A DNA stretch of 64,000 bases. It comes from Oxyruncus cristatus (Eukaryota > Chordata > Aves > Passeriformes > Cotingidae). The DNA is taken from NCBI GenBank assembly GCA_013399855.1, contig VXAY01001951.1, positions 236,593-300,592 of the forward strand. The letters run 5' to 3'. This document shows positions 1-11,344 of this stretch, one piece after another. Under the pieces are notes generated by a model. The model made no database searches. It saw nothing but the letters and a program-made list of their open reading frames with translations, and was not told the DNA's origin. Numbering within the stretch: position 1 is the first letter of the stretch; every line of letters begins with the position of its first letter. The position numbers and the translations under genes are program-made.

Positions 1-872
1 TGAAATACAATCCATCAGCGTATTGTAGTTTGGGAGGTCTCTGTATAAGCACTGACACAAATAAACCCATGGAAATGGTGATTTCCTCTCAGAATCCATA
101 GTCCTTGTACAGGAAAAGGCCAATTCTTGAACACACTGACATAAAATACCTGCTTTCTGTTCTTCTAGACCAGGACTAGGCCCATAAATTTATCTCTGTT
201 TCAGTAAAATAAGAGCACCCTGGATCATAACCAAGAATAAAGATGGAAAACTATTTATCTTATGAATTATGCAAGAACCCCATGTAGGGGAGGTAACATG
301 AAAATTAAAGTCTTTTAAAACACAGAAAATTCCCATTTTGCCAAGACAAATACAAAGACATGCCAGACATTATGTCTGTTAAAGTCCTGAACATCTCTTG
401 TCAAAGGACTGCAAAGTCCCATGGAAGGATTAAGTCGAGGTTAAATCAGTTAATCAAGGTTAAATCTTGGGCTAGCCAAGGTTAAATCAGAATTATTATG
501 TCACAGATAGAAAAACTGGCATCTGCCAGGCCCGGCAGCCACCCTGCACATTCCATGAGGGGAACAAGAAGGAGGCAGGGGGTATCTTGCATCCAGCAAG
601 GAAAGTCCTCCCAGCGCGTAAAATGACTGTGGGCCAGGGAGCCCCAGCCTCGTCCCTGAGCTCAGTGACAGCTCTGGGGAGCTCCTGGAGCCCCAGCCTC
701 GTCCCTGAGCTCAGTGACAGCTCTGGGGAGCTCCTGGAGCCCCAGCCTCGTCCCTGAGCTCAGTGACAGCTCTGGGGAGCTCCTGGAGCCCCAGCCTCGT
801 CCCTGAGCTCAGTGCCACGATCCAGCTGCTGGGAGCTGTGGGATCCATGGAATGCCCTGCCCAGGGACGTAC
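1..872 (-). other. TRAF1: TRAF1 intron sequence (no exon seen)
   Basis: This is the stretch downstream, on the minus strand, of the TRAF1 exon that ends at 873. Apart from the tandem repeat at 639-813 I see nothing that reads as TRAF zinc-finger, coiled-coil or MATH sequence on either strand. The next TRAF1 exons must lie outside the window. A GGTTAAATC motif recurs three times between about 438 and 490 without obvious meaning. Confidence 0.6.
639..813. repeat. 49-bp minisatellite, about 3.6 copies
   Basis: Near-identical units begin at 639, 688, 737 and 786 (period 49), each starting GAGCCCCAGCCTCGTCCCTG. The last copy breaks off near 813. The array lies in the TRAF1 intron, about 60 bases beyond the 5' splice site of the RING exon. 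The copies are almost perfect, so the array is young or recently homogenised and probably varies in length between individuals. Confidence 0.95.
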
Positions 873-1081
873 CGGACGATCCAGGTGAGGCAGGCAGAGC
901 AGTACCTGTGCCCACACAGCGTCTGCAGGGCCTTCTTCAGGATGTTGTTGCAGTTGGTGCATAGGTACTTCTGCCCAGGCACATCCTCGCAGATGGTGGT
1001 GGGATATCCCACAGGAAACTCGTTTTCACCAGGAGAAGAGCCCAGTACGTCCTGCAGGCCCCTGCTCGTGTTCTCAGCCAT
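873..1081 (-). CDS. TRAF1: TRAF1, N-terminal coding exon with the first half of a RING finger (partial gene)
   Basis: TRAF1 is a cytoplasmic adaptor that pairs with TRAF2 and cIAPs on TNF-receptor-family tails and modulates NF-kB signalling. The exon encodes 69 codons plus two bases, starts at the ATG at 1081-1079 and ends at a GTACGT donor (872-867). The peptide motif GENEFPVGYPTTICED (residues 18-33) is close to the N-terminus of mammalian TRAF1 and unlike TRAF2. It runs into a classical RING start: C41-x2-C44-x11-C56-x-H58-x2-C61-x2-C64. Mammalian TRAF1 lacks this RING. The ATG directly follows an acceptor-like CCCCAG, so a non-coding 5' exon probably lies upstream in the CpG island. The synteny TRAF1-C5 supports the call. 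Only this exon is in the window. Confidence 0.85.
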
Positions 1082-1985
1082 CTGGGGTGGGTGAATATTG
1101 TCAGAGGTAAGTTAAAAAAGCAGGTGCTCAAACTAGACACATTCTCACTTTGATGTGAGAGGATGTATCAGGCATCAAAGTCCACGAGCAGCTCCAGCCC
1201 AGAGCAGTGACAGTGATGTGTTTGACTGGCTCTGACTAAATGTCACAGTGGGGTTTGACCAGGTACCAGCAGGAAATTACTGCACAGATCTAAAATTTCC
1301 CTCAAGCACGACGTGAAAATGGACAATGTATTAAAATGAGGGGTTGGGGTTTTCTTTCCAGAGTTTTTTTAGCTTGTAGGAAGATGAGCTACAATCCCAC
1401 CGGTCCCCATCACACAGAGCTGTTTCTTGTAGGGTAAATCCCCAATCACATTCACTTCCCAGCAGCCAAAATTTGTGATTTCCCTTCATAGATACAGAAA
1501 CTGAGCAACTGGAGTGTTGACAGTGATTCTCCTGAAGTCGGAAAACTACTGCTGAAATGACAATGGAAACCTCAAGTCCAGAAATCCTTAACACTTGAGC
1601 TCTCCCCAGGTACACCTGGAGCCTCATGAGCCAAGGTGTCCTGTACCTCCAGTTTGGTTTGGGTAACAAGAGCTGTGCAGTGGGATATTTTCGGAAATGC
1701 AGCCAAAACGGAGTCTGGTGTCTCTCGGAAGGTTCAAGGCAGGTTTTCACTCAGGAACACGGTACAGTTTGATCTTAATAATGCCTTGACAAAGCTATTA
1801 TTTCCCTGTGACAATACTGACACTCCACAGCCTATCTCAGCATTACCAGAAGCCACACTGACTAATAAACCTGAAAAAAAAAACCGAATCGAGGCTGCCT
1901 GGGGCAGGCCAGGCCTGTGGCCTGAGCACTTTGGGAACAAACAGCATTTTCCACGGCCTGCCTTAGCCCATCCCCATGGCCTCTG
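1082..1985 (-). other. TRAF1: TRAF1 5' intron or leader region
   Basis: This sequence lies between the first coding exon of TRAF1 and the CpG island. It probably is an intron separating a 5' UTR exon from the ATG exon. Short open frames exist on both strands, but none shows a recognisable protein and I treat them as chance. Confidence 0.45.
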
Positions 1986-2860
1986 CAGGCATTTGGCGGG
2001 GAGCTCGGCAGCGAAGGCAGGGGCTGCAGAACCCGCCGGAGCCGCGGCTGAAAGCCGGCAGCACGGCCGCGGGGGGGCCTGGCGGGGCCGGGGGGGTTTG
2101 GGGTGCGGACCGTGGGTGGGAGCCCAGGACGGGGCACACGAACCTCCCCCGCTCCCGGCCGCGGTTCCCGTTCAGAGCCATCCCGGGGGATCGGGAAGGC
2201 GCAGCCCCGGCTCGGGGGGTCCCTGGGGCCCCCACCCAGCTCAGCGGGCCGGCGGGCGGGCAGGACCCCCGGNNNNNNNNNNNNNNNNNNNNNNNNNNNN
2301 NNNNNNNNNNNNNNNNNGTTGCGGGTTCCATCCCTGCATCCCTCCATCCTTCCCTCCCTCTCCCCTCCGTCCCTCCCTCTGCCCTGCATCCCTCCCCCGG
2401 TCCCCGCCGCTCCCCGTACCTGGGCCCGGCGCTCCCCGCTGGCACCGGAGGTGCCGCTCGGTCGGATCCCGGCGCTGCTGCCTCGCCCCGGCCGGGAGGA
2501 GCGGGGAGCACGAACCGCACCCGCGGGGCTTCCCCCGCTCCGGGCACCGCCGCAGCTCCGGCCCGCGGGACGGGGAAGTGGCCGAGGAAATGCCCCAGGG
2601 AGCAAATTCCCCCGGGACAGCCGAAAGGGAGAAGCTGGCGGCTGGTTCCTGAAATCGGGGTGATGTGCTGTCTGACATGGTGACCCGGCACGGGCGCTCG
2701 GGCAGAAAGTCCTGCCTGCCCGGAGTGTGGTCACAGCCCAAAATACCCCTGCACAGCCCTGGCTGCTCGGGGGAGCCCCTGCCCCAAATACGGGACTCTT
2801 TGGGACCTACGGGAAACCTCCCCCTCCAACCCCGCCGTGCCTCCCCCTTCAGTGCAGATC
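1986..2860 (-). promoter_or_regulatory. TRAF1: CpG island, candidate TRAF1 promoter
   Basis: The stretch is strongly GC- and CpG-rich compared with AT-rich flanks and sits upstream of the TRAF1 coding start. It contains a consensus NF-kB site, GGGGCTTCCC, at 2525-2534, which fits TRAF1 being a well-known NF-kB target. It is interrupted by 45 unknown bases. The transcription start cannot be placed by eye. Confidence 0.55.
2273..2317. other. Assembly gap (45 N)
   Basis: The run of N lies in the GC-richest part of the CpG island, where short-read coverage commonly fails. The true gap length may differ. Open frames that read through it are not real. Confidence 1.
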
Positions 2861-4815
2861 GGATGTAACTCATACAGGGCTATGAGTTACAGGATAACTC
2901 ATGGGAGTTCAGTAATATATGCAAATCCTTCTAAGAGTGCAGTAAAGGTTCTACAAAGGAAGGTTTCGCTCTCAGCAGAAGGTCCTCCTCACCCCTGATG
3001 AAGCTCACTCTGCTGTCACCTTATCTAGGTTGTGACCGAGATGCAGATCTGTTTGCTTTTCCTTGTGAAGGAAGCTTGGGGAATATCCCTGAGGGTGGGT
3101 TCTTGCTGAAAATCAAAAATCAAAAGCAGAGGTGGCTCTCTAGGGCCTTCACTCAGCTGCACTAACAGCAGCAACCACCTCCAGGTACCTGTGACTGTGC
3201 GAGAGGTTGCTGGACATCAGTGAGCGTTCGCTTGAAGTCTGACACCTTCCTGTGCTGCGTGTGCACAGACTCTTCATTTCCACTTCCCTCTCTCTGCTTC
3301 TCTGTGCTGTAAACTTATTTGTAGGTGCTGGTCTGATGTAGCTCCAGACGTAGATCTGCAGTGCAGAGTCACCTGGGCCCTGTGTCAGCTGGAGTCTGCA
3401 AGGAAAGTGTGACACAGCCTCAGTTAGTCCCCAGAACCATTTGCTTTCATTAGGGTCATTAAAATTCATGGCAAGTTTCTGCTGGGATGTGAGTCAGCTT
3501 CTGACAGAGTTTTAAAAAGATTTCTGGACGTGGCTTTTTCAGCTTTGGGGCTATAAAGAGGTACGAGATGTTATTTTTAGAAAGATCAGGGTTACACCAC
3601 GGGGCCAGGTTCTGTTTGGGGATGAAGGGGCAGCTCCCTGGGCTCTCAGTTCACTCCTCTTGCTTTGAGACTTCTCAGAAGTCTCTGTGATTCTGTGGCA
3701 CCTCTGCCTTCAGAGGTGCTGAATTACTCAAAGGAACCGAAGACAAGGTTTGGTACTTTCCGTGCAAGAGAGGTTTCCTCTGTTAGATTTCCCCTTGATG
3801 AGATCAGTTAACTGAAAACAGGATGTGGCTCAGAGAGAGATTAAAATTTGAAGCTTAACTTGACTGTAGAGCCATTCCCCCAGTGCTCGGCATTGCAGGG
3901 CCCCGTGTTACAATTTAGGGTAAAGGATCATTTTTATAACCAAGGAAAAAAGCTCCTAAAGGAATATATTAATATATTTATTAATACCTTTTTTAAATAA
4001 GCAAAGGGCTTGAGATTTTTAATGCGACAGATTTCACAGGGCATTTCAAATGGCCCAGATGCTCTGTGTTATAAAGATGGTAATCAAAGTGTAAATAGTA
4101 TTTTCAGGGCTGATAATTGCATTTCAGAGAGATGCTTGAGATGGGGGTGTCTCATTCTATGAAAACAAAATTTTCTGTTAGTATAAATTACCTGGGAATG
4201 TGCACCTGTTCCAGGAAATCCTGAAAAACTGGTGAAACACAGGAAGGAAAACTTGCTGTCCAAGCAGATCCAGTCCCAGGAACTGGAGCTGAGTGCTGAG
4301 TTCACAGCTCCAATATTAAGTAGTTCTATAACTTTTCTGACTAAAACTACCCATGAAATAGGAGTACAGCAGAGATTTCATCAGCTCAAGATTGAAAAAG
4401 GAGAATCATTAAATTTGATGTACTCTTATCCTCAGCAAACCTCACAGCTTTGCCACAATTCAATCTCTCGCCTATAATAAACCTTTTTACATGTTTTAGT
4501 TCTCTCTGTCTGTGTCTACTACCAGTTGTAACTGCTTTGTTATGGGGATACCCCAAGGACCAGCTCCCACTTAAGAGAAGGAAAGTTTCCCACTAAGTTT
4601 CGTAAGAGTTGGACGGAAATCCTCAAAGAGACATCAGGAATCAATTTGGTTTTCTTGGTCCCTGCTCTGCCTCAGGATTTTTTCCAGATCATATTCTCTG
4701 TAAGATACTATTATCCTCAGCTTCCTAGGGATTTTTTGCCCCTAAAGAATAGATGCTCTGGAGCACTTCTTCAGCATCTGTCAGGAAAAAAGCTCCCAAA
4801 AATGAACACTCTCTT

Positions 4816-4903
<88 letters not shown>

Positions 4904-7900
4904 ATCTATCTATCTATCTATCTATCTAATCTATCTATCTCTCTATCTCTCATTTCAGTCCCTCTCTAAAGCAGTTTCCACAAGACAAGCCAAGGAATCA
5001 CCCGGAAGGGAAGAGAGAGAATGAAAAGTGTTCCTCTGTGTCATGGTGGCCTTGATGGTTTCCTACAAGCAATAGGATTTCAGAGTAAATCACGAGGAGA
5101 TTTCTGAGCCTGCCTCTGATTTTAGACAGCCAGGCAGATCCTCTTTACACTAAGAGGCTTCCTGGTGGTCTCCTGTCTCAGTCACTCACCCCCACACCAA
5201 GGGGGTGAACCCAGCATGGACCAGTTTGTGCCAGTTTCCCCAGCTGAGGCTCTGCTGCAGCCTGGCCAAGCGAAGGGTTGATGCTCCACTCGTGGTTATG
5301 CTTCTGTTGCTCTGAACGTACACAGGGCCTGAGCTAAACTGGAAAATTTTTAGCTGCTTATTTCCATCCTTAATGCTTTGGAGAGAACTCTGGGAACAGG
5401 CTCTGTGCCCAGGGGAAGGCTGCCAAAACTCTCCTCTAAAGCCCTGGATGTGACATGAAAAATGAAGTTCAGATCCAGTGCCTTTTGACTCTAAACCAGC
5501 TGAGAAAATATGGATATTCCATTGGCAGCTCAGGTCACCCGCACAGTGGGTACAGAAACAGTGGTCAGAAAACTCAGTGTGATTGACTGGGACTAATTAG
5601 TGAAAAAAGGAAGCACCAGGTTTCTTTAATAATGCCTTCATTAATTCTCACTAATGGCAAGAATTGAGGGGAGAGGAAAGGTCGTGGTAAATCTGCATTA
5701 ACCCTTTTCAGAATGTGCTCATTTTGCTAATAATGGGGGAAAAAAAAAAAAAAAGGAGATGTTTAGATGTTGTTTTGCACATGACAGAAGCAGAAGGAGA
5801 CTGTGCACTAAATTCCATCTCTCTGAGACCACAATTCACTTTGCTGTTGTGGGATGACTAATAGCATCAGGCTCAGCTTTCCAATAGTATTTTTCAGCAT
5901 GATTCATAATCCTGAATAATTTCCACACTTCAGACTTGCAATGTCTGATTGTACCTGTACTTCATGGGCGACACACCCAGGGGACACTGAAGATCCAAGT
6001 GTTATCCAAGGGTTCCCAGGGGGAAAACTAAATACTCTTTACAGGTGTAAAGGATGACCAGAGCCCCCATCAAAACACTGCTACAATAAGAAAGAAAACT
6101 CCCAAGTGCTCACAAACGGAGAGGTTTTAGGAGGAATCTGAGGGAGAAAGGAAAACAAACTTTAGGCATAGGAGGAGCCTGAACGAAAACGCTTGAAGTG
6201 GGAAAAGCAGGTATAGAGAGTTACAGGTCTATGTTCTGAACACAGGCCAGCACTTTAGTGCTTCAATTCCTCAACAGAAAGGGCCCTCTCATGGGGCCAA
6301 GTCTCTTGGCAGCTTTGCCAGCGATGGGACTCCAAGAGCACATCCTCCCAAACACGTTCCCGGCAGCGTCCTTGGGATCCAGCCAAAAAGACAAAACTCG
6401 TAGCTGCACCTCGAGCATCTGAGGCATAAACTGGGAGTTGAAACCCCAAAGCCAGTGAATGAGGCACAAAGTGCTCAGGAAGTGAATGCTCCCATCTGTC
6501 CAGGCTCAGGGACGAGGGAACCCTGGAAGAAATCAAACCCCAGACTGGATGTGTGGTGCAAAAGTCCAGAATTGTGGTGAGGTTTCACGAGCTGAGCTCG
6601 GGTTTTCCTTGTGGCCAGACACAAACAGGAACGAAATTCAGCATTTCTTCAATCTGGTCACCTAAAATCACATCTAAGACCTTTTTCTCACTGAGAATAT
6701 TTATTTCAAAGCCCGGGGACTGGCAGGGAAGTGTTTCTGGGCTGGGATATCCTCTGCAGGGACTCAGCCCAGTTCAGAACGGGGCACAGGGATGGGCAGG
6801 ACCACCACGGACATGGGAATACACAGGAGTGTGCTTTGAACTCATGTAGGTTTAAATATCCCCCCCATTCTGGTATAAAGCCACAGAATCTAGTTAAATT
6901 ACATCACAGGTTAATTTGATCCCCCCTGTTCCCATAGGAAGCTTTTTGTCCTATCTTGGGTTTGAGATTCCTGACCAAAACAGCAGCTTAGAAACAAAAC
7001 ACAGTATTACATAGATGGGTGACTCCAAACTTTTGGAATTGCACCAGTGGTGGAAATGAAGATGTATTTGTACCAAGCTGTCAGAGCCTGGGCATGAATA
7101 TTCTCCAGGACCAGATGGTTTTTATGGAAAATTTTATGATTCAGGCAGTGAAAATGACATTTTAATGGCATTTTGCTTTTATAAATAATGAAGGAAACCT
7201 GGCTAATCAGAGTCTGGCAGAGACAGAGAACTCAGCCATGTAGTGGGTGAGCAACTCAAGTCACATTTATGCCCAATCTGTCCCCAACAGTAGAGTTTCT
7301 GTCTCTACACTGTAAATCACCTTTCAGCAGGTACAAACTGGCACAGTGAAATGGGAATCCCATATCTCAGCTGATTCAAATAGAACTTTTTGTTTCCTTT
7401 ACTCACAAAAGAAATGGCTATTTTGGTTGTCAAGTAGCAAATAAACAAAGGAACTGTGGCCTGAACCGCAGCACTTTGGGGATAATCTGCATTTCGTGAC
7501 TTCTAGCTCTGAGTGTGGGTAAATGCATTTTATAAATAACCCCCTGTGTGCAACAACTATTTCCTGGGATAGAAAAGAAAGGGTTCAATACAGCAAGCTT
7601 TACTCAAGATTTCTCTGCTATTGTTTTCTGCACTTAAGTGTTCCTTTTATGACAGTTGTGGTGTTTAATTCAGCTCAGTATTTTCCAGGAAATCAGTTGC
7701 TGCTTAAACATGTACCCAAATTCCGAGTTCATTCACAACTTTGAAAGGCAAAATTTAACACAAAGACTGGAATTCTGTAACGAGGCAGGAATTGGCAGAA
7801 CCAAACCCTCGGTTCCCAGGAGAACGAAAGAGCCAAACCCAGATATTTCTTCTAATTAGAGATGAAAACATTATTAAATATCTTAAAAAATTGGAAGCAT

Positions 7901-10900
7901 ATGTAACTCCTATAAGGTGGGTGTTTTACTGGAAAACAAGGGAGGGCCATGCCAAAATTCTGTGTGTTCTGATGTAAGAATTCAGCAGGAGATTGAGAAC
8001 ACATTTTGCTGGGAGACATCCCAAACATGAACATTTACACAGGCTGAAAAATAAGCCCCTGTAGGGTCAAGTCAGACAACTCAGGATGGATGAAAATTGG
8101 CAGCTCTCAGAGAGTGATTACTTTTAATTACAAAATAATGTTCACTCAAAAGGAACAAAAAATGGATTTCCTTACTATGTGTTTACTCATGTTTTCCACA
8201 CCCCTGCTATAAATGGATCTGCAGACCCTGTCAGTGGATTCCACAACTCTTCGTTCGTGGAAATGGGTGTTGGAGGGTTTTTATTTAAAAAAAAAAAAAG
8301 GAGTTTGGAACTTGAAAGCAATGTTAGTAAGGATTCGATCTGAGGATTTTGTGCTCTCTGCCTAAGGCAGGGTCTCACTTGCTGACTAAGAACAGGGGCT
8401 GTGCCTACACTGAACATCCTCACTGCTGTTTAGAGAGTCATTTTGGTGGGATATTCTGGCTTTGCATGGCCCACATGCACTGAGCAGCCTCAGTGTGACG
8501 AAGTGAACAATTCTCCTCTTCGAGGTGATTTCAGGTGTAAGTGCAGCATCACAACAAAATAAAGATTGTGTGGTAATTTGGACTTGCATCCTCCTGCCTC
8601 GTGTGAGCATTTTTCTGTTTCACACAGTGTTTAATGTATGTTTTCAGGTCAGCCAATAAAATCATGGCAGTCACTGTTGAGGCAGTAAAAGTAAGACTTT
8701 TAACCTGCTACGGGGATTTAGGATTCCTCTGATAAAAAACTGCAGGGGATTCCTAACTCCAGACCATTTGTGACAGAGCACTTGTGTGGGTAGGGCTGCT
8801 GAGGGCTGGAAGATTATATCCACAAAATCATGTCTCCCCCGCCAGTGGAACAATGGCCAGAGAAAGGCACCCTTTGGCTCCCTTCCCAAATTAGTCACAG
8901 CAGTTAAGCACAGCCCAGCAGCTTTCAGCCCAGCCCAAAGTGTGAGCTTCACGTGTCACTGTGCACAAGAGGCTGGAATTTGGGCTATTCAAGCCACTTC
9001 CCAGCTTGGATCAAGTGAAATGAAAAGAGAAATCAGCTTATTTTGTGACACTAAACTGTCTAAAACCCAGTAAAATACAAATGGAAATGTACAGAAATAT
9101 AGATTTTTTTAAAAAAAGACCTAAAGGCTCACATAGTATTAACCCTTAGAACTGTTATAATGTCAGGAATTCAACCAATTTGGGTCTTAGGCATCTGCCA
9201 GGAGTGTTCAGGGAGAATCACATTAGAGTGGCATCTGGTGAGTTTTCTTATTCAAACGGAAATACATGAAAAAGGAATAAAAGTGTAATGACCAAACTTA
9301 TTTAATTGGCTTTGGTGGGTCCTGCTTTCAGAGATTCTCTGAGCAGGCAAGGCCAGGCTTCTGTATTCCAGGAACTGGGGGGAATGAATTTGGGCTGGAG
9401 CACAGAGCTCTCTGGGCAGGTTCATTAGCATGGAGGCACAGCAGTCACCTCACACACAGAGTTTGGGAACACTGCAGGAGCGTAGCCCTGGAATTCATGT
9501 TTTTCTGGAAGCACTAAAGCTCTTGGCTGGTGGTTCAAAGCCTGGCCCATTTGGAGACTTGCACATCGTATATATAAACACCCCAGGAACAGAAAACACT
9601 ATGTACAACTCCGATGTAAAATGTCCAGAATCCACAGCAAGCTTGGAAGTACAAAGTGTGTCCTGAAATAATTTCCATTCCATAATGGAGATGAGTCCCC
9701 TCAGCAGTGATTGCTCCAAGAATTTCCATGTTTGCTGGGATTAACCCTGTGAGATGCTCAGGACTCTCCGACTATGGGTCACTAAAGCCATGGCAGGGAA
9801 TCCTAAAATCCGTTTCCATCTCCTCTTGTCCTGCTGAATAGACCCCCTGGAAACCTGCCAACGTCATTTGCACGTGGAAGCAGGTGAAGACACAGATACA
9901 CCTTTCCCCCATGTGGTTTTCCTGTGAAAGTCACCCCACGGCACACAAGGAAGGTAAATCTTCCTACATTGCCATCTCACACGCGGCTGAGTATCTGTTA
10001 AAATGTACTTATAAAATACAGATATTTACTGACCTCAGTGGTATAGTTAAGTCTGGACAGAAACAGAGACACAACAGAGAAGAATAGAGAATTTTTGTAA
10101 CTAGTGGCAGCAATTTGATACTTAGTGCAGCCCTTTTATATGTTATTTTTAAGTCAGGTTCCTGGTCTTCAGGAGCAACGCAGCCTTTTTGTAGCCTGGC
10201 TCAGTAAAAATCAAGAGAAATTAAATGTCACAAGTCACCTGTGAAAACAGGACAGGCTGCTTGTCATTTAAAGAGATAATTAGGTCTCCTAATACACAGT
10301 TACCAGTTCAGAACTAGAAATGTTTCCAGGTCAGCTGCCTGGACAACCTCCCTGAGCATTTCCATGTGCTTCTCCCTGCAATTTGAATTTATATCCAGTG
10401 ATTATTGGATACAGTGGGATCTTCTTGTGCTTCTTAGAAAAATTTGTAGGATTAAAAAAGAAAGTGAAGTACTCACAGAGCCAAAATTAAACATTGCATC
10501 ATCTCTGACTATCTTCTTTCCACATCTTTAATGCTCTGGATCAAGGATATTCCTAAGAGAGAGGGAAAACAGTAATTTTAAAGTTCTTGGCCGTGCTGCT
10601 CTTGGGCAGCTCTTCAATAAAAATAACAACGTGTGCAACTGTGCTTTGTATCAAACTCCCTCCTCAGTTTTACTGGGAACCAGCCTGGGCTGTGCCAGGA
10701 GCTGGGAGAAGGAAATCTGGCCCTTCATCTGCCCCTTTCCTGGAGGCAAAGGCAGGATTTTGAGCCGTCAGACGCAGCCATCAGATGCCAGGGTAACACT
10801 TGTTTTATCTCCCGGAGTTACAGCACACACCGACCGAAAACACAAGCAGCGAATGCACACACGAGATCTAAGAACTCTGGGGGTGTTTTTTTTAAACAAG

Positions 10901-11344
10901 AAAGCAGAGCATAAAAACAGCCTCAGTTACTGTCGGGGTTGGAATTCAAACACAGCACAAGAGGAAAACCTAAAGAATAAAGTAGTTTCTTTCACAAAGG
11001 GCTCATGAAGTGGCTGCAAATGTTTGTGTTTTAATAAGATGTGGGATTTAGTGACAAGACAGTACTTTTTCCATGTGTGTTTTCACAGTTGATCCACTTC
11101 ATCTGACTCCAGATGTCTTTGCAGCATTCCGTGTTACTCTTCCATCCAAGCTTAAAAATCATATTTGAGCAGCACTATGTTGTAACCACATTGCTATAAA
11201 ATCCAAGCAAAGCTCATTTTTCAAGGTAGCTATTAATGAATGTTCAGTTCAAGAAAGAATTGCTGAACAGGTGAGGATTTTTCTTTTTTTTTCTTTTACA
11301 CAAGATTTGATCTGGATTTTTAATTTAAAAACTTTCCAAGTAAA
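2861..11344. other. Intergenic region between TRAF1 and C5
   Basis: About 8.5 kb of AT-leaning unique sequence with many short homopolymer runs, for example A-runs near 5740 and 8290. Open frames on both strands are short, lack recognisable domains and are not joined by plausible splice sites. The part below about 11,030 follows the C5 stop codon. An ATTAAA on the minus strand at 11030-11035, roughly 310 bases after the stop, is a possible C5 poly(A) signal. Confidence 0.6.
4815..4951. repeat. (CTAT)n tetranucleotide microsatellite
   Basis: An almost pure run of CTAT/TATC units covers about 4816-4903, about 22 uninterrupted repeats. Interrupted copies with extra A or CT insertions follow to about 4951. 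One frame reads as SIYL repeats, which is a by-product of the repeat and not a protein. The array should be highly polymorphic. Confidence 0.97.

Noticed and set aside
873..1081. TRAF2 as the identity of the RING exon
   Set aside because: The residues before the RING match TRAF1 (DENEFPFGCPPTVCQD in human), and the position next to C5 is that of TRAF1.
1636..2734. Long open frames on both strands through the GC-rich block, up to 338 codons
   Set aside because: They read across the N gap, appear in several frames at once, have Pro/Gly/Arg-rich composition typical of CpG islands and show no known domain.
3078..3089. Palindrome GGGGAATATCCC as an NF-kB site upstream of TRAF1
   Set aside because: The centre is one base pair too long for the usual ten-base site and position seven is A, not a pyrimidine.
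4646..4969. Open frame with repeated SIYL
   Set aside because: It is a translation of the (CTAT)n microsatellite.
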